Source: Odiellus spinosus
Lineage: Eukaryota > Arthropoda > Arachnida > Opiliones > Phalangiidae
Direction of reading: 5' to 3'
DNA length: 64,000 nt
NCBI GenBank assembly: GCA_963920705.1
Contig: OY987233.1
Coordinates: 1,488,001-1,552,000 of the forward strand
Of this stretch, positions 51,078 through 57,189 are shown piece by piece (position 1 is the first letter of the stretch; each line of letters opens with the position of its first letter). Under the pieces are notes generated by a model. It saw only the letters and a list, made by a program, of their open reading frames with translations. It searched no databases and was not told the DNA's origin. The translations under genes and the position numbers were made by a program.

Positions 51078-51263
51078 TCAACCAATTGCAAATAAAAGCT
51101 CCATGTATTGTTCATAATCTTTATATATCAAATCATAATAATCAGGTAGTTTCAATTCTTTTTTAAGATTTTGAAAGTGACGTCTGCGACTGTTAAGATC
51201 TTGATAGCGATATCTGCGACAGATTAGGCTCATTACCAGCATTTCAAGACTTAATGGGTTCAT
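51078..51263 (-). CDS. Short BC-box-like paralogue B, probably truncated
   Basis: 61 residues: MNPLSLEMLVMSLICRRYRY, then a basic spacer (LNSRRRHFQNLKKEL) and YDLIYKDYEQYMELLFAIG. It aligns over its whole length to the first 52 residues of paralogue C (50490-51062) and then stops, so it looks like a partial duplicate. It overlaps the end of paralogue A by four bases (ATGA). Confidence 0.55.
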   Translation of the reverse strand: MNPLSLEMLVMSLICRRYRYQDLNSRRRHFQNLKKELKLPDYYDLIYKDYEQYMELLFAIG

Positions 51264-52096
51264 AATAAATTTTCAATGTCCTGAGGGTTTAAGGCTTTTA
51301 GTTTAAGTACCGAATGTGTTGAAAATGGTTTTTTACTATACTCGTAAGCGAACACGTTCGTTTCTTCTTTCGAGTAAAAGACAACCTGTTTAAAAATGGG
51401 CAATTCTAGACACATCAAATCGGAAATTCCGACACAACAAGGCTTTGTCAAAAATGATATAAAATTCGAATAATCAAAAGAAAATTTATACAATTTAATA
51501 AGATAATCATCATGATGTATATTATAAAACATTGGGTAAGATGGAGTAATATTGATAAAATCAACAATTGTAACAGGTTTGTTATCATTTTCTTTCACGA
51601 GTTCCGAATATTTTAAGTATATTTGACTCAGAAAATGATCCAAAACACATTTTACAAGTTGAAAGTCCGTAATGAAGAAACCGTTAAAATATAGTTTGCT
51701 TTTTTCTTCAAATAATTTCTTTTTCTTTTCATGGAATAGATATTCCAAATGAGCTTTAGCACTTTCGGGTTGTATATTACAAAACTCACACCAAATATCG
51801 TATGGATAATGCTCACACAAGACTTTAGGTAGTAAAATAGTAATACTCGAGAAACACACTACAGGCCATATGTATTTACGTTTATAATAATATTTCCTTG
51901 ATAAACAAAAACCTCCTCCCACAGAAATCCAGTTAACTTCTTCTAGCATATATAAAAATTTACAGTATACGAAATGGTTTCTATAAATGTTTTTCAAACT
52001 TTTTGGGTTAATACCGGTATCAAACAAACGTTTTGTAAATCCATTCTTCACTATCACGTTCATAGCTATAATGGATAAAGTGGGGGTATTCATCAT
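51260..52096 (-). CDS. Accessory protein, BC-box-like paralogue A
   Basis: 278 residues, intact, opening MMNTPTLSIIAMNVIVKN, clearly related to the first residues of the two genes downstream. A helix with LKNIYRNHFVYCKFLYMLEE corresponds to the DYEEYVTLLLHLE region of paralogue C. Cys pairs (WCEFC near residue 100, KPCCVG near 225) might bind metal. No known family recognised. The start overlaps the stop of the preceding gene by one base. Duplication with strong divergence suggests selection by a changing host target (inference). Confidence 0.6.
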   Translation of the reverse strand: MMNTPTLSIIAMNVIVKNGFTKRLFDTGINPKSLKNIYRNHFVYCKFLYMLEEVNWISVGGGFCLSRKYYYKRKYIWPVVCFSSITILLPKVLCEHYPYDIWCEFCNIQPESAKAHLEYLFHEKKKKLFEEKSKLYFNGFFITDFQLVKCVLDHFLSQIYLKYSELVKENDNKPVTIVDFINITPSYPMFYNIHHDDYLIKLYKFSFDYSNFISFLTKPCCVGISDLMCLELPIFKQVVFYSKEETNVFAYEYSKKPFSTHSVLKLKALNPQDIENLL

Positions 52097-52530
52097 TAAG
52101 CTTTCTTAGTACGTTTCATTGGGGGTTTAACAACTTTTTCCTCGTTTTCACGCATGTCTTTCGCCACCTTGGCGACTATTTTTCGAATTAATTGACAATC
52201 CATGTTATTTTCATTAGCCATAAATTTAATTCTTTTTCCATCGGCTGTCCAAACATCGCTAAAGGGATGATTCTTTATAGCATCCCATTCATATATTTGA
52301 ATATCTATATAGTAATCACCAGTCTGGGCTGGTAAGGATATAGAAAATAATTGAGAGTCCTTTTTCATATCGTATTTTGGAACTATACCGCCTTGTTTCG
52401 CGATAGTACTTTCTGTTTGCACTACATTAACTTGCGCCTGAGTTTCAAACTCATCGTCAATATCAGCGTAGTCGGGATATCTTTCGTTCAAATCAAAGGT
52501 TTTACGCTTACCCAGAGAGGATGTATTCAT
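52096..52530 (-). CDS. First gene of the leftward block, hypothetical
   Basis: 144 residues from the ATG at 52530 (MNTSSLGKRKTFDLNERYPD). There is an acidic N-terminal region (DYADIDDEFE), then IAKQGGIVP, a strand-rich middle (LFSISLPAQTGDYYIDIQIY) and a basic tail (KPPMKRTKKA). The QGG recalls the Gln-Gly-Gly-type patches in the element's small virion proteins. No family recognised. A TATA box lies 49 bp upstream, so this gene leads the transcript that includes the BC-box-like paralogues and perhaps the polymerase. Confidence 0.6.
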   Translation of the reverse strand: MNTSSLGKRKTFDLNERYPDYADIDDEFETQAQVNVVQTESTIAKQGGIVPKYDMKKDSQLFSISLPAQTGDYYIDIQIYEWDAIKNHPFSDVWTADGKRIKFMANENNMDCQLIRKIVAKVAKDMRENEEKVVKPPMKRTKKA

Positions 52531-52578
52531 ATCGACAGTCAAGTTGATAATGTGTATGGAATCTAAAATTCCACTGGG

Positions 52579-52586
52579 TTTTTATA
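52579..52586 (-). promoter_or_regulatory. TATA box of the leftward block
   Basis: TATAAAAA on the minus strand, 49 bp upstream of the ATG at 52530, in a T/A-rich leader. Downstream genes overlap or nearly touch, so this may be the main promoter of the block. Confidence 0.5.
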
Positions 52587-52649
52587 CCCTTCAATTTTAG
52601 ATTTTTTTCCTCAAACGTCACGATTCTCGAGACGTAAATTTTCTATCTG

Positions 52650-53045
52650 GGTCGTTTTTTTTATACTAGACTTAGGCATGACTCTCTGCGTTAGAGATAT
52701 TTCTTCCTTTCGACCTAATAATTTTTATCCTCTTACTATTTTTTTCATACTCACCAAAGCCTATTCGTTTTTATAAAAATTGAGGGCATGTTCTATAATT
52801 ATTTTCGGTGGTCAGTTTTTTCATACTTGTTTTAGAAATCTTTTAGACAGTTTTGAAGATTAATGATATAACTAGTCTTTCTTCCTCTAACCTAGTAATT
52901 TTTTTGTGCCTCGCAACGTAGTCTCGCTTTTATAAAATTGAGGTTAAGTATGTAATATGGAAGAACTGAAACTTTAATATAGGTTATAGGAAAGAATTGA
53001 AACTTTTTTATAACTTTTATTCAGGTTATCGGAAAGAATTGAAAC
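52650..53045. promoter_or_regulatory. Central divergent control region with reiterated motifs
   Basis: No gene fits here. The stretch lies between the leftward block and the rightward spliced gene. It holds a diverged tandem repeat: CGTTTTTATAAAAATTGAGG at about 52766 recurs as CTTTTATAAAATTGAGG at about 52926, and TTTCATACT occurs twice. It ends with three copies of a GAAAC-containing motif: GGAAGAACTGAAAC (52959), GGAAAGAATTGAAAC (52989) and the same again (53031). Reiterated sites between divergent genes suggest enhancer or operator function. Confidence 0.5.
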
Positions 53046-53088
53046 GCTTTTTATATATTTATTCAAAAAATGCAGGTTAAAAATTTAG

Positions 53089-53096
53089 TATAAAAA
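53089..53096 (+). promoter_or_regulatory. TATA box of the spliced accessory gene
   Basis: TATAAAAA, about 106 bp before the ATG at 53195 and just downstream of the GGAAAGAATTGAAAC motif copies. Confidence 0.5.
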
Positions 53097-53194
53097 CTCC
53101 GATGTTTAACATTAGACAACATCACAAGTTTCTTGTCGTTCCACCGAATACCAACTAACTTTTAACGCTCTTTGAACACCAGTCTCTCATTGCC

Positions 53195-53569
53195 ATGGCC
53201 AGCTCAACGACTCGTAAGTATTTTTGAAACTTATTCTCTATGTAGATTATTCTAATAGATTATTTATAAATATTAGAACGCAGCACTCGCCATTTAAATC
53301 TAACTACTAAGAAGATAGCCGTATATCCAATAGAGGCAAACTACGAATTAGTGATATTAGTGAAAACTTTGAACACCATCATCATACCCATGGTAGTTTG
53401 GGAATGTATACTTAAGAACAAAAAAACGATCGAGGACTCCTTTAAAACTTTTTTACCGGTAAATTTACTGAACACTAACAACAACGTCACCATTCCATTA
53501 TCTGAATGTGTTTATCACATTTTAATGGAACATGAAGAAGTGATAAAAAATCACGTGATTTTTTTTTAA
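53195..53569 (+). CDS. Spliced accessory gene (two exons, 63-bp intron)
   Basis: Exon 1 (53195-53213) encodes MASSTT plus one base; the ATG sits in GCCATGGCC, a strong Kozak context. A consensus donor (GTAAGT) opens an intron at 53214-53276 ending ATTAG. Exon 2 (53277-53569) continues in phase without a stop, giving about 103 residues (QRSTRHLNLTTKKIAVYPIE...VWECILKNKKTIEDSF). No family recognised. The frame ends in a T9 run, and an adjoining frame (53595-53771) reads on directly after it, so the two may be one gene broken by a one-base length change. It is driven by a TATA box at 53089. Confidence 0.6.
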
Positions 53570-53594
53570 TGAGCACAAATCGTATTTAAATAAC

Positions 53595-53771
53595 ATGTAT
53601 CTGGCTATTTTAGAAGTCTTTAATAACTTTGAAAAAACTTATCTGGACCTTCATAACAATAGAATGGTTGCATTTATACATTTTAAACATAGTTTAAATA
53701 GTCACCGTTCTGAAATTGCAGCTTCTTTCATGCAAAGAGAAGAGATGCGTAGAGTGTTTAAAAAAAGATAA
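53595..53771 (+). CDS. 58-residue accessory frame, possibly the second half of the spliced gene
   Basis: MYLAILEVFNNFEKTYLDLH...EEMRRVFKKR, helix-rich with a basic end. Its frame opens upstream to within the T9 run (53559-53567) where the preceding gene stops, and the codons between (NEHKSYLNN) look protein-like. I favour a single roughly 170-residue gene split by a homopolymer length change; two separate genes remain possible. Confidence 0.45.
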   Translation: MYLAILEVFNNFEKTYLDLHNNRMVAFIHFKHSLNSHRSEIAASFMQREEMRRVFKKR

Positions 53772-53898
53772 TCTGACCGTAAAACCAATTTGTTTAAGTT
53801 CAGCAGATATGATTACTTATGCTTTGGTACATATTACATAATTTTTTATTTACATTAAAAAGGAACGTTTTTTACATGTAAAAGGAAGAAACCAAACC

Positions 53899-53953
53899 TG
53901 GAAGATTTTGAAATATTAATCGTAATTAATTCTCTCAATTTCAAAATCTTCCA
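53899..53953. terminator. Perfect 16-bp hairpin over the stop codon, copy 1
   Basis: Arms TGGAAGATTTTGAAAT (53899-53914) and its exact complement (53938-53953) enclose a 23-base loop that contains the stop codon (53916-53918). One arm codes the LEDFEI residues; the other is 3' untranslated. The same hairpin occurs at 54310-54364 and, with one mismatch, at 54723-54777. It could act in mRNA 3' processing or stability, or mark duplication break points. Confidence 0.65.
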
Positions 53954-54198
53954 GATTTCGTTTATTAGGGAGAAGACTCTCAATATATAAAGAAATTCCC
54001 ATAAATTTAGCCGATTTGCACCCCCTTTCGTTAAAGAAAACATTTACAGTAAGATCGTAATCAACATCAACCATTTCAACTAGTGTTAGATAATGCATGC
54101 ATAGTTCGTTCATGCAGTAGAATGCTGAAAGAATGTGTGAAGGAAATGGATACACAGCTTCGTGTATGTCCTTAGAAACACAGTGAGCACACCAGATA
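53916..54198 (-). CDS. Zinc-binding tandem gene, copy 1
   Basis: Reading from an apparent splice acceptor (TTTCAG) at 54199-54200: WCAHCVSKDIHEAVYPFPS, then FYCMNELCMHYLTLVEM, RGCKSAKFMGISLYIESLLP and the shared end EDFEIERINYD. C-x2-C and C-x4-C pairs suggest one zinc site. The N-terminal exon is not identified; upstream of the acceptor an ATG frame (MYIRRKHLQHCANR) ends at TAA, so unspliced reading fails in this copy. It may be a gene with a short 5' exon elsewhere. Function unknown. Confidence 0.55.
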
Positions 54199-54309
54199 CT
54201 GAAACATAAATTTTTATTTTATCGATTTGCACAATGTTGTAAATGTTTTCGGCGAATATACATTTTAACTGATGAAAGGAGCAATTTAAAAAAAGGAAGA
54301 AACCAAACC

Positions 54310-54364
54310 TGGAAGATTTTGAAATATTAATCGTAATTAATTCTCTCAATTTCAAAATCTTCCA
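54310..54364. terminator. 16-bp hairpin over the stop codon, copy 2
   Basis: Perfect arms at 54310-54325 and 54349-54364, identical to copy 1, again with the stop (54327-54329) in the loop. Confidence 0.65.
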
Positions 54365-54677
54365 GATTTCGTTTATTAGGGAGAAGACTCTCAATATATA
54401 AAGAAATTCCCATAAATTTAGCCGTTTTGCACCCCCTCCCACTAATGAAAACATTTACATTAAAATCAAAATCAAAATCAAAATCAAACATTTCAACGAG
54501 GGTTAGATAATGCATGCATAGTTCGTTCATGCAGTAGAATGCTGAAAGTATGTGTGAAGGAAATGGATAGACAGCTTCGTGTATGTCCTTAGAACCACAG
54601 TGATCACACCAGACACTGAAACATAAATTTTTATTTTGATTTGAACAATGTTGTACATGTTTTCGACGAATATTCAT
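54327..54677 (-). CDS. Zinc-binding tandem gene, copy 2
   Basis: Unlike copy 1, this copy is open without splicing from an ATG at 54677 (MNIRRKHVQHCSNQNKN...) through CDHCGSKDIHEAVYPFPS, YCMNELCMHYLTLVEMF and an Asp-Phe run (FDFDFDFDF) to the shared end EDFEIERINYD, 116 residues. The same TTTCAG is present at 54616-54618, so a spliced form starting there is also possible. The Asp-Phe run comes from an expanded AATCAA tract (about 54466-54487). C-x2-C and C-x4-C pairs are kept. Function unknown. Confidence 0.6.
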   Translation of the reverse strand: MNIRRKHVQHCSNQNKNLCFSVWCDHCGSKDIHEAVYPFPSHILSAFYCMNELCMHYLTLVEMFDFDFDFDFNVNVFISGRGCKTAKFMGISLYIESLLPNKRNLEDFEIERINYD

Positions 54678-54722
54678 TTTTACTGATGAAAGGAGCAATT
54701 TAAAAAAGGAAGAAACCAAACC

Positions 54723-54777
54723 TGGAAGGTTTTGAAATATTAATCGTAATTAATTCTCTCAATTTCAAAATCTTCCA
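54723..54777. terminator. 16-bp hairpin over the stop codon, copy 3
   Basis: Arms at 54723-54738 and 54762-54777. The untranslated arm has a G where copies 1 and 2 have A, leaving a G-T wobble (G-U in RNA depending on strand) or one mismatch. The stop at 54740-54742 is in the loop. Confidence 0.6.
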
Positions 54778-55022
54778 GATTTCGTTTATTAGGGAGAAGA
54801 CTCTCAATATATAAAGAAATATCTAGAATTTTTGAGATTCTACACCCCCCATCATTAGTAAAAACATTTACATAATAAGATATATTGTGAATATAGAATT
54901 TAACGTTGGTTAGATAGTGCATGCAAAGTTCATTCATGCAGTAGATTGTTGGAATTAGATATGATGGAAACGGATACGCAACTTCGTGCGTTTCCGTAGA
55001 TCGACAATACGGGCAGTTTTGA
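54740..55022 (-). CDS. Zinc-binding tandem gene, copy 3 (diverged)
   Basis: From the TTTCAG acceptor at 55023-55025: SQNCPYCRSTETHEVAYPFP, IYCMNELCMHYLTNVKFYI, then GGCRISKILDISLYIESLLP and the same C-terminal residues as copies 1 and 2. The Cys residues and YPFP/CMNELC/SLYIESLLP blocks are kept although about half the residues between them differ, which argues that the segment before CMNELC is truly coded. No upstream ATG is in frame; a 5' exon must lie beyond 55050, overlapping the divergent gene's leader, or the copy is dead. Confidence 0.5.
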
Positions 55023-55074
55023 CTGAAAAATAAATTTTTATTTTATAGACTTGAACAATGTGTTAATTGTCGAT

Positions 55075-55620
55075 ATGCTGTATACGCGATCGGGCAAAGC
55101 TTACAACTTACAAAAAGGAAAAATGGAGTACGGATTTAAAGTGAAAGAATTATCTGCGGGAATCTTTGTTAATAACAAAGTGAAAGTGGTACATCTAGCT
55201 ACGTATAAACCCCCCTTCTCCAGCGATATCCTCCCACCCAAGATCAGAAGTTCGAACATGTATTGTCGGTGGAACCTGACCGGTCTCGGGTGGAATGACG
55301 GGTTGGCCCGGTACTCGGTACTCAAACAACATCTGGCTAAGTTAAATGTTAATATGGACACGGTTATATACAGCAAGGGGCTGGAGAAGTGCGAGGAGCT
55401 AGCGGCTTTGCTAAATGCACCCGTGATTAACCTAGAACAACTCGGTTGCGAAAAGTTCGGAAAATCTAAAAAATGTTGCTCAATGCATCATATCTCGCCG
55501 TCAAAGTGCGCGCGCGAATCGGTTAAATATTATGGAGATTTCCTCCTAAACAATGAGGACTTGTTAAACATCTCGGTTGCCGATCTACCAGATTCGGACG
55601 ATGACTACATTTTTATGTAG
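55075..55620 (+). CDS. Conserved-looking protein with KGLEK and C-x2-H...C-A motifs
   Basis: 181 residues from the first ATG (MLYTRSGKAYNLQKGKMEYG). The blocks VIYSKGLEKCEELAALLNAP, VINLEQLGC and CCSMHHISPSKCARESVKYY form a pattern (acid-Tyr-x-K-G-x-E-K, then C-x2-H-x6-C-A-x6-Y) that I associate with uncharacterised, possibly nuclease-fold (RNase H/DEDD-like) proteins of invertebrate genomes and elements. That memory is not certain. The C-terminus is acidic (LPDSDDDYIFM). GC content is higher than in its neighbours, hinting at a separate origin. It is divergent from zinc-gene copy 3, whose upstream region it abuts. Confidence 0.6.
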   Translation: MLYTRSGKAYNLQKGKMEYGFKVKELSAGIFVNNKVKVVHLATYKPPFSSDILPPKIRSSNMYCRWNLTGLGWNDGLARYSVLKQHLAKLNVNMDTVIYSKGLEKCEELAALLNAPVINLEQLGCEKFGKSKKCCSMHHISPSKCARESVKYYGDFLLNNEDLLNISVADLPDSDDDYIFM

Positions 55621-55835
55621 TAAAAATATGTATAATTGTAAAAAATATAATCCAAAACATTATTAAAAAGCTTTTATAATTTTATTTTTGAAATTTTTAA
55701 TTTTTATAAAAAGGAATATAACGCTGTGGATTTCTTGAGAAGAAATTTTCAGTATACTGAGGGTCAGGGGAGGCTGGTGTATCATAATCCCTATAAAGTT
55801 TTCTAATATAAATTAAATGTGACACATATAGAAAC
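55621..55835. other. Non-coding AT-rich spacer
   Basis: Between the 55620 stop and the minisatellite. I see only AT-rich sequence with TAAAAA stretches and no gene or clear signal. Confidence 0.5.
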
Positions 55836-56105
55836 AACTTTTCACTTTCACTTAACCCTTTCACTTTCACTTAACCCTTTTTACTTTTTTTACTTTCACT
55901 TAACCCTTTCACTTTCACTTAACCCTTTTTACTTTCACTTAACCCTTTCACTTTCACTTAACCCTTTTTACTTTTTTTACTTTCACTTAACCCTTTCACT
56001 TTCACTTAACCCTTTTTACTTTTTTTACTTTCACTTAACACTTTCACTTTCACTTAACCCTTTCACTTTCACTTTCCCCTTTCACTTTCACTTAACCCTT
56101 TCAGT
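55836..56105. repeat. CACTTTCACTTAACCCTTT minisatellite (IRF/ISRE-like array)
   Basis: About 270 bp of repeats of TTTCACTTTCACTTAACCC, alternating with a TTTTTACTTTTTTTAC variant. On the minus strand the unit reads GTGAAAGTGAAAG, which contains GAAA-NN-GAAA, the core binding pattern of interferon regulatory factors. At least eight exact GAAAGTGAAA cores are present. An open frame across it is low complexity and not a gene. It lies about 300 bp downstream, in transcript terms, of the small secreted protein gene and 215 bp after the 55075 gene. Confidence 0.85.
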
Positions 56106-56243
56106 TATGACTAGTCAAAACTAATCATTTAATAATAACCCATACTATGTTATGTTCAAATATCGAATTAAAATGATATAATAGTATAATCTAACTTTTC
56201 TCAAATCCATTTAAAAAATTAATTATGATAATAATTATATAGC

Positions 56244-56537
56244 TTACATAAATTCAAAATGTTCTTCGACAGCCTGCATGGGGACCTCATCATCCTCCCC
56301 TTCGTCATTGTACCACGGTTCGTTTTCGAACTCCAATTCATTCTCCAGCTCCTCCTGGTTATTCTCCAACTCCTCCATCAGCTCCTCCACCACCTTCTCC
56401 TCCTCCTTCTCATCCTCCAACACCTCCTCCTCCAGCTCCTCATCCTCCATGATAACATCCAGCATGGGATTGAAATTAGCTAATTCGCTAGCGCTGAATA
56501 AAACGCCGCACGCCAGTACTATTATCAACATATTCAT
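56244..56537 (-). CDS. Small secreted acidic protein
   Basis: 97 residues from the ATG at 56537. A classic signal peptide (MNMLIIVLACGVLFSASELA) is followed by a short spacer (NFNPMLDVI) and a Glu-rich body (about residues 30-75, mostly Glu, Leu, Val and Asp with a coiled-coil-like look), ending YNDEGEDDEVPMQAVEEHFE. No Cys after the signal. It would be exported; it might bind cations or basic host factors, but no family is recognised. A TATA box lies 82-88 bp upstream. The 56106-56243 stretch after the stop is AT-rich with nothing recognisable. Confidence 0.6.
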   Translation of the reverse strand: MNMLIIVLACGVLFSASELANFNPMLDVIMEDEELEEEVLEDEKEEEKVVEELMEELENNQEELENELEFENEPWYNDEGEDDEVPMQAVEEHFEFM

Positions 56538-56618
56538 TTTTATCTTTAGATACGTTATGATTACTTTCGGTAATGTGTTTGAACGTGGTTGTGTGAAATA
56601 GTACTGGACCAAAATTCG

Positions 56619-56625
56619 TTTTATA
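56619..56625 (-). promoter_or_regulatory. TATA box of the secreted protein gene
   Basis: TATAAAA on the minus strand, 82-88 bp upstream of the ATG at 56537. No other TATA-like element is closer. Confidence 0.5.
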
Positions 56626-56682
56626 GGGATGGAGATAGGTCAGACGGTCAATAGCCAGAGTCCGGGTTTGGGTACTTTTTAT

Positions 56683-56791
56683 GTAAGATTTCCTGGTTTG
56701 TCTAGGTCAAATGACTATTGTAGGTTATTTTAGATCCTTATTCTATTTTAAGACTTACTTCCTGGTTATTTTATAATATTTTATTTTCCAG
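56683..56791 (+). other. Probable 109-bp intron
   Basis: Donor GTAAGA at 56683 and a pyrimidine-rich acceptor (TTTATTTTCCAG) ending at 56791. The open zinc-finger frame begins right after it. A candidate first exon (ATGGAGATAGG...) lies upstream, but its phase does not match this donor, so the exon structure is unresolved; a weaker GTACTT donor at 56672 would match the phase. Confidence 0.45.
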
Positions 56792-57189
56792 AAATAAACC
56801 AAAATCGAGTTCACTGTTATTCGTGTCAACAAAGTTGCGTTATCACGATTAAACCAACTCTGGACGTAACAGTTTACTTCTGTTTAAATTCACATTGTGT
56901 GTGTTTTAAATCCGCTGTTTATGTTAAATCGAGTGACTACGTATCACACATTGTACCTCAGAACTATATGCAAGAACTCCCATCTGTTTTTTCTGTATAC
57001 ATTGTGACGTGTTTAGTTGGAAACGTCTGCGTTACCAAACTCCGTGTTCAAAGTTTCCAACCCGAAAGTACGCGTGTGTATATCCAAAGAACTAAAAATG
57101 TATTCATCGTATCATTTCTTCGAAAAATGTGCAATTACAGAAAACCTAATTACGAAAGTACCCCGATTAGGTTCTTTATGTCTCTTTGA
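56792..57189 (+). CDS. Zinc-binding exon related to the tandem genes
   Basis: Open from the acceptor at 56791 to a stop at 57189: HCYSCQQSCVITIKPTLDVT, then VYFCLNSHCVCFKSAVYV and about 85 more residues. The C-x2-C...[YF]-C-[ML]-N-x2-C-x3 arrangement matches the FYCMNELCMHYL zinc site of the three tandem genes at 53.9-55.0 kb, and here too the zinc exon follows a splice acceptor. From about 57098 a second frame overlaps and looks more protein-like, so this gene may change frame there. No ATG is present at its beginning, consistent with a separate first exon. Confidence 0.5.

Larger units (their letters stand above)
53899..55050 (-). repeat. Three tandem copies of a roughly 411-bp gene unit
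   Basis: Three units spaced 411 and 413 bp apart, each holding one small zinc-binding gene, an A/T-rich upstream element and a 3' hairpin. Copies 1 and 2 are very similar; copy 3 has diverged in its middle, while the last 21 codons of all three are the same. The 53772-53898 stretch to the left holds nothing I recognise. Confidence 0.9.

Noticed and set aside
53855-54454. Second minus-strand frame in tandem units 1 and 2 (RLNLWEFLYILRVF...)
   Set aside because: It overlaps the zinc frame, lacks the Cys sites, has no upstream start logic and merely reflects repeat identity.
55836-56105. Telomere-like repeat (TTAACCC)
   Set aside because: The TTAACCC piece occurs once per longer unit and is mixed with CACTTT blocks; it is not a perfect telomeric array and lies inside the element.
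55819-56124. Open frame across the CACTTT minisatellite
   Set aside because: Pure low-complexity translation (HLTLSLSLNPF) of a simple repeat; regulatory or neutral repeat is the better reading.
56259-56601. Plus-strand frames opposite the secreted acidic protein
   Set aside because: Leu- or Ser-rich mirror translations of Glu-rich codons; the minus strand has the signal peptide and a TATA box.
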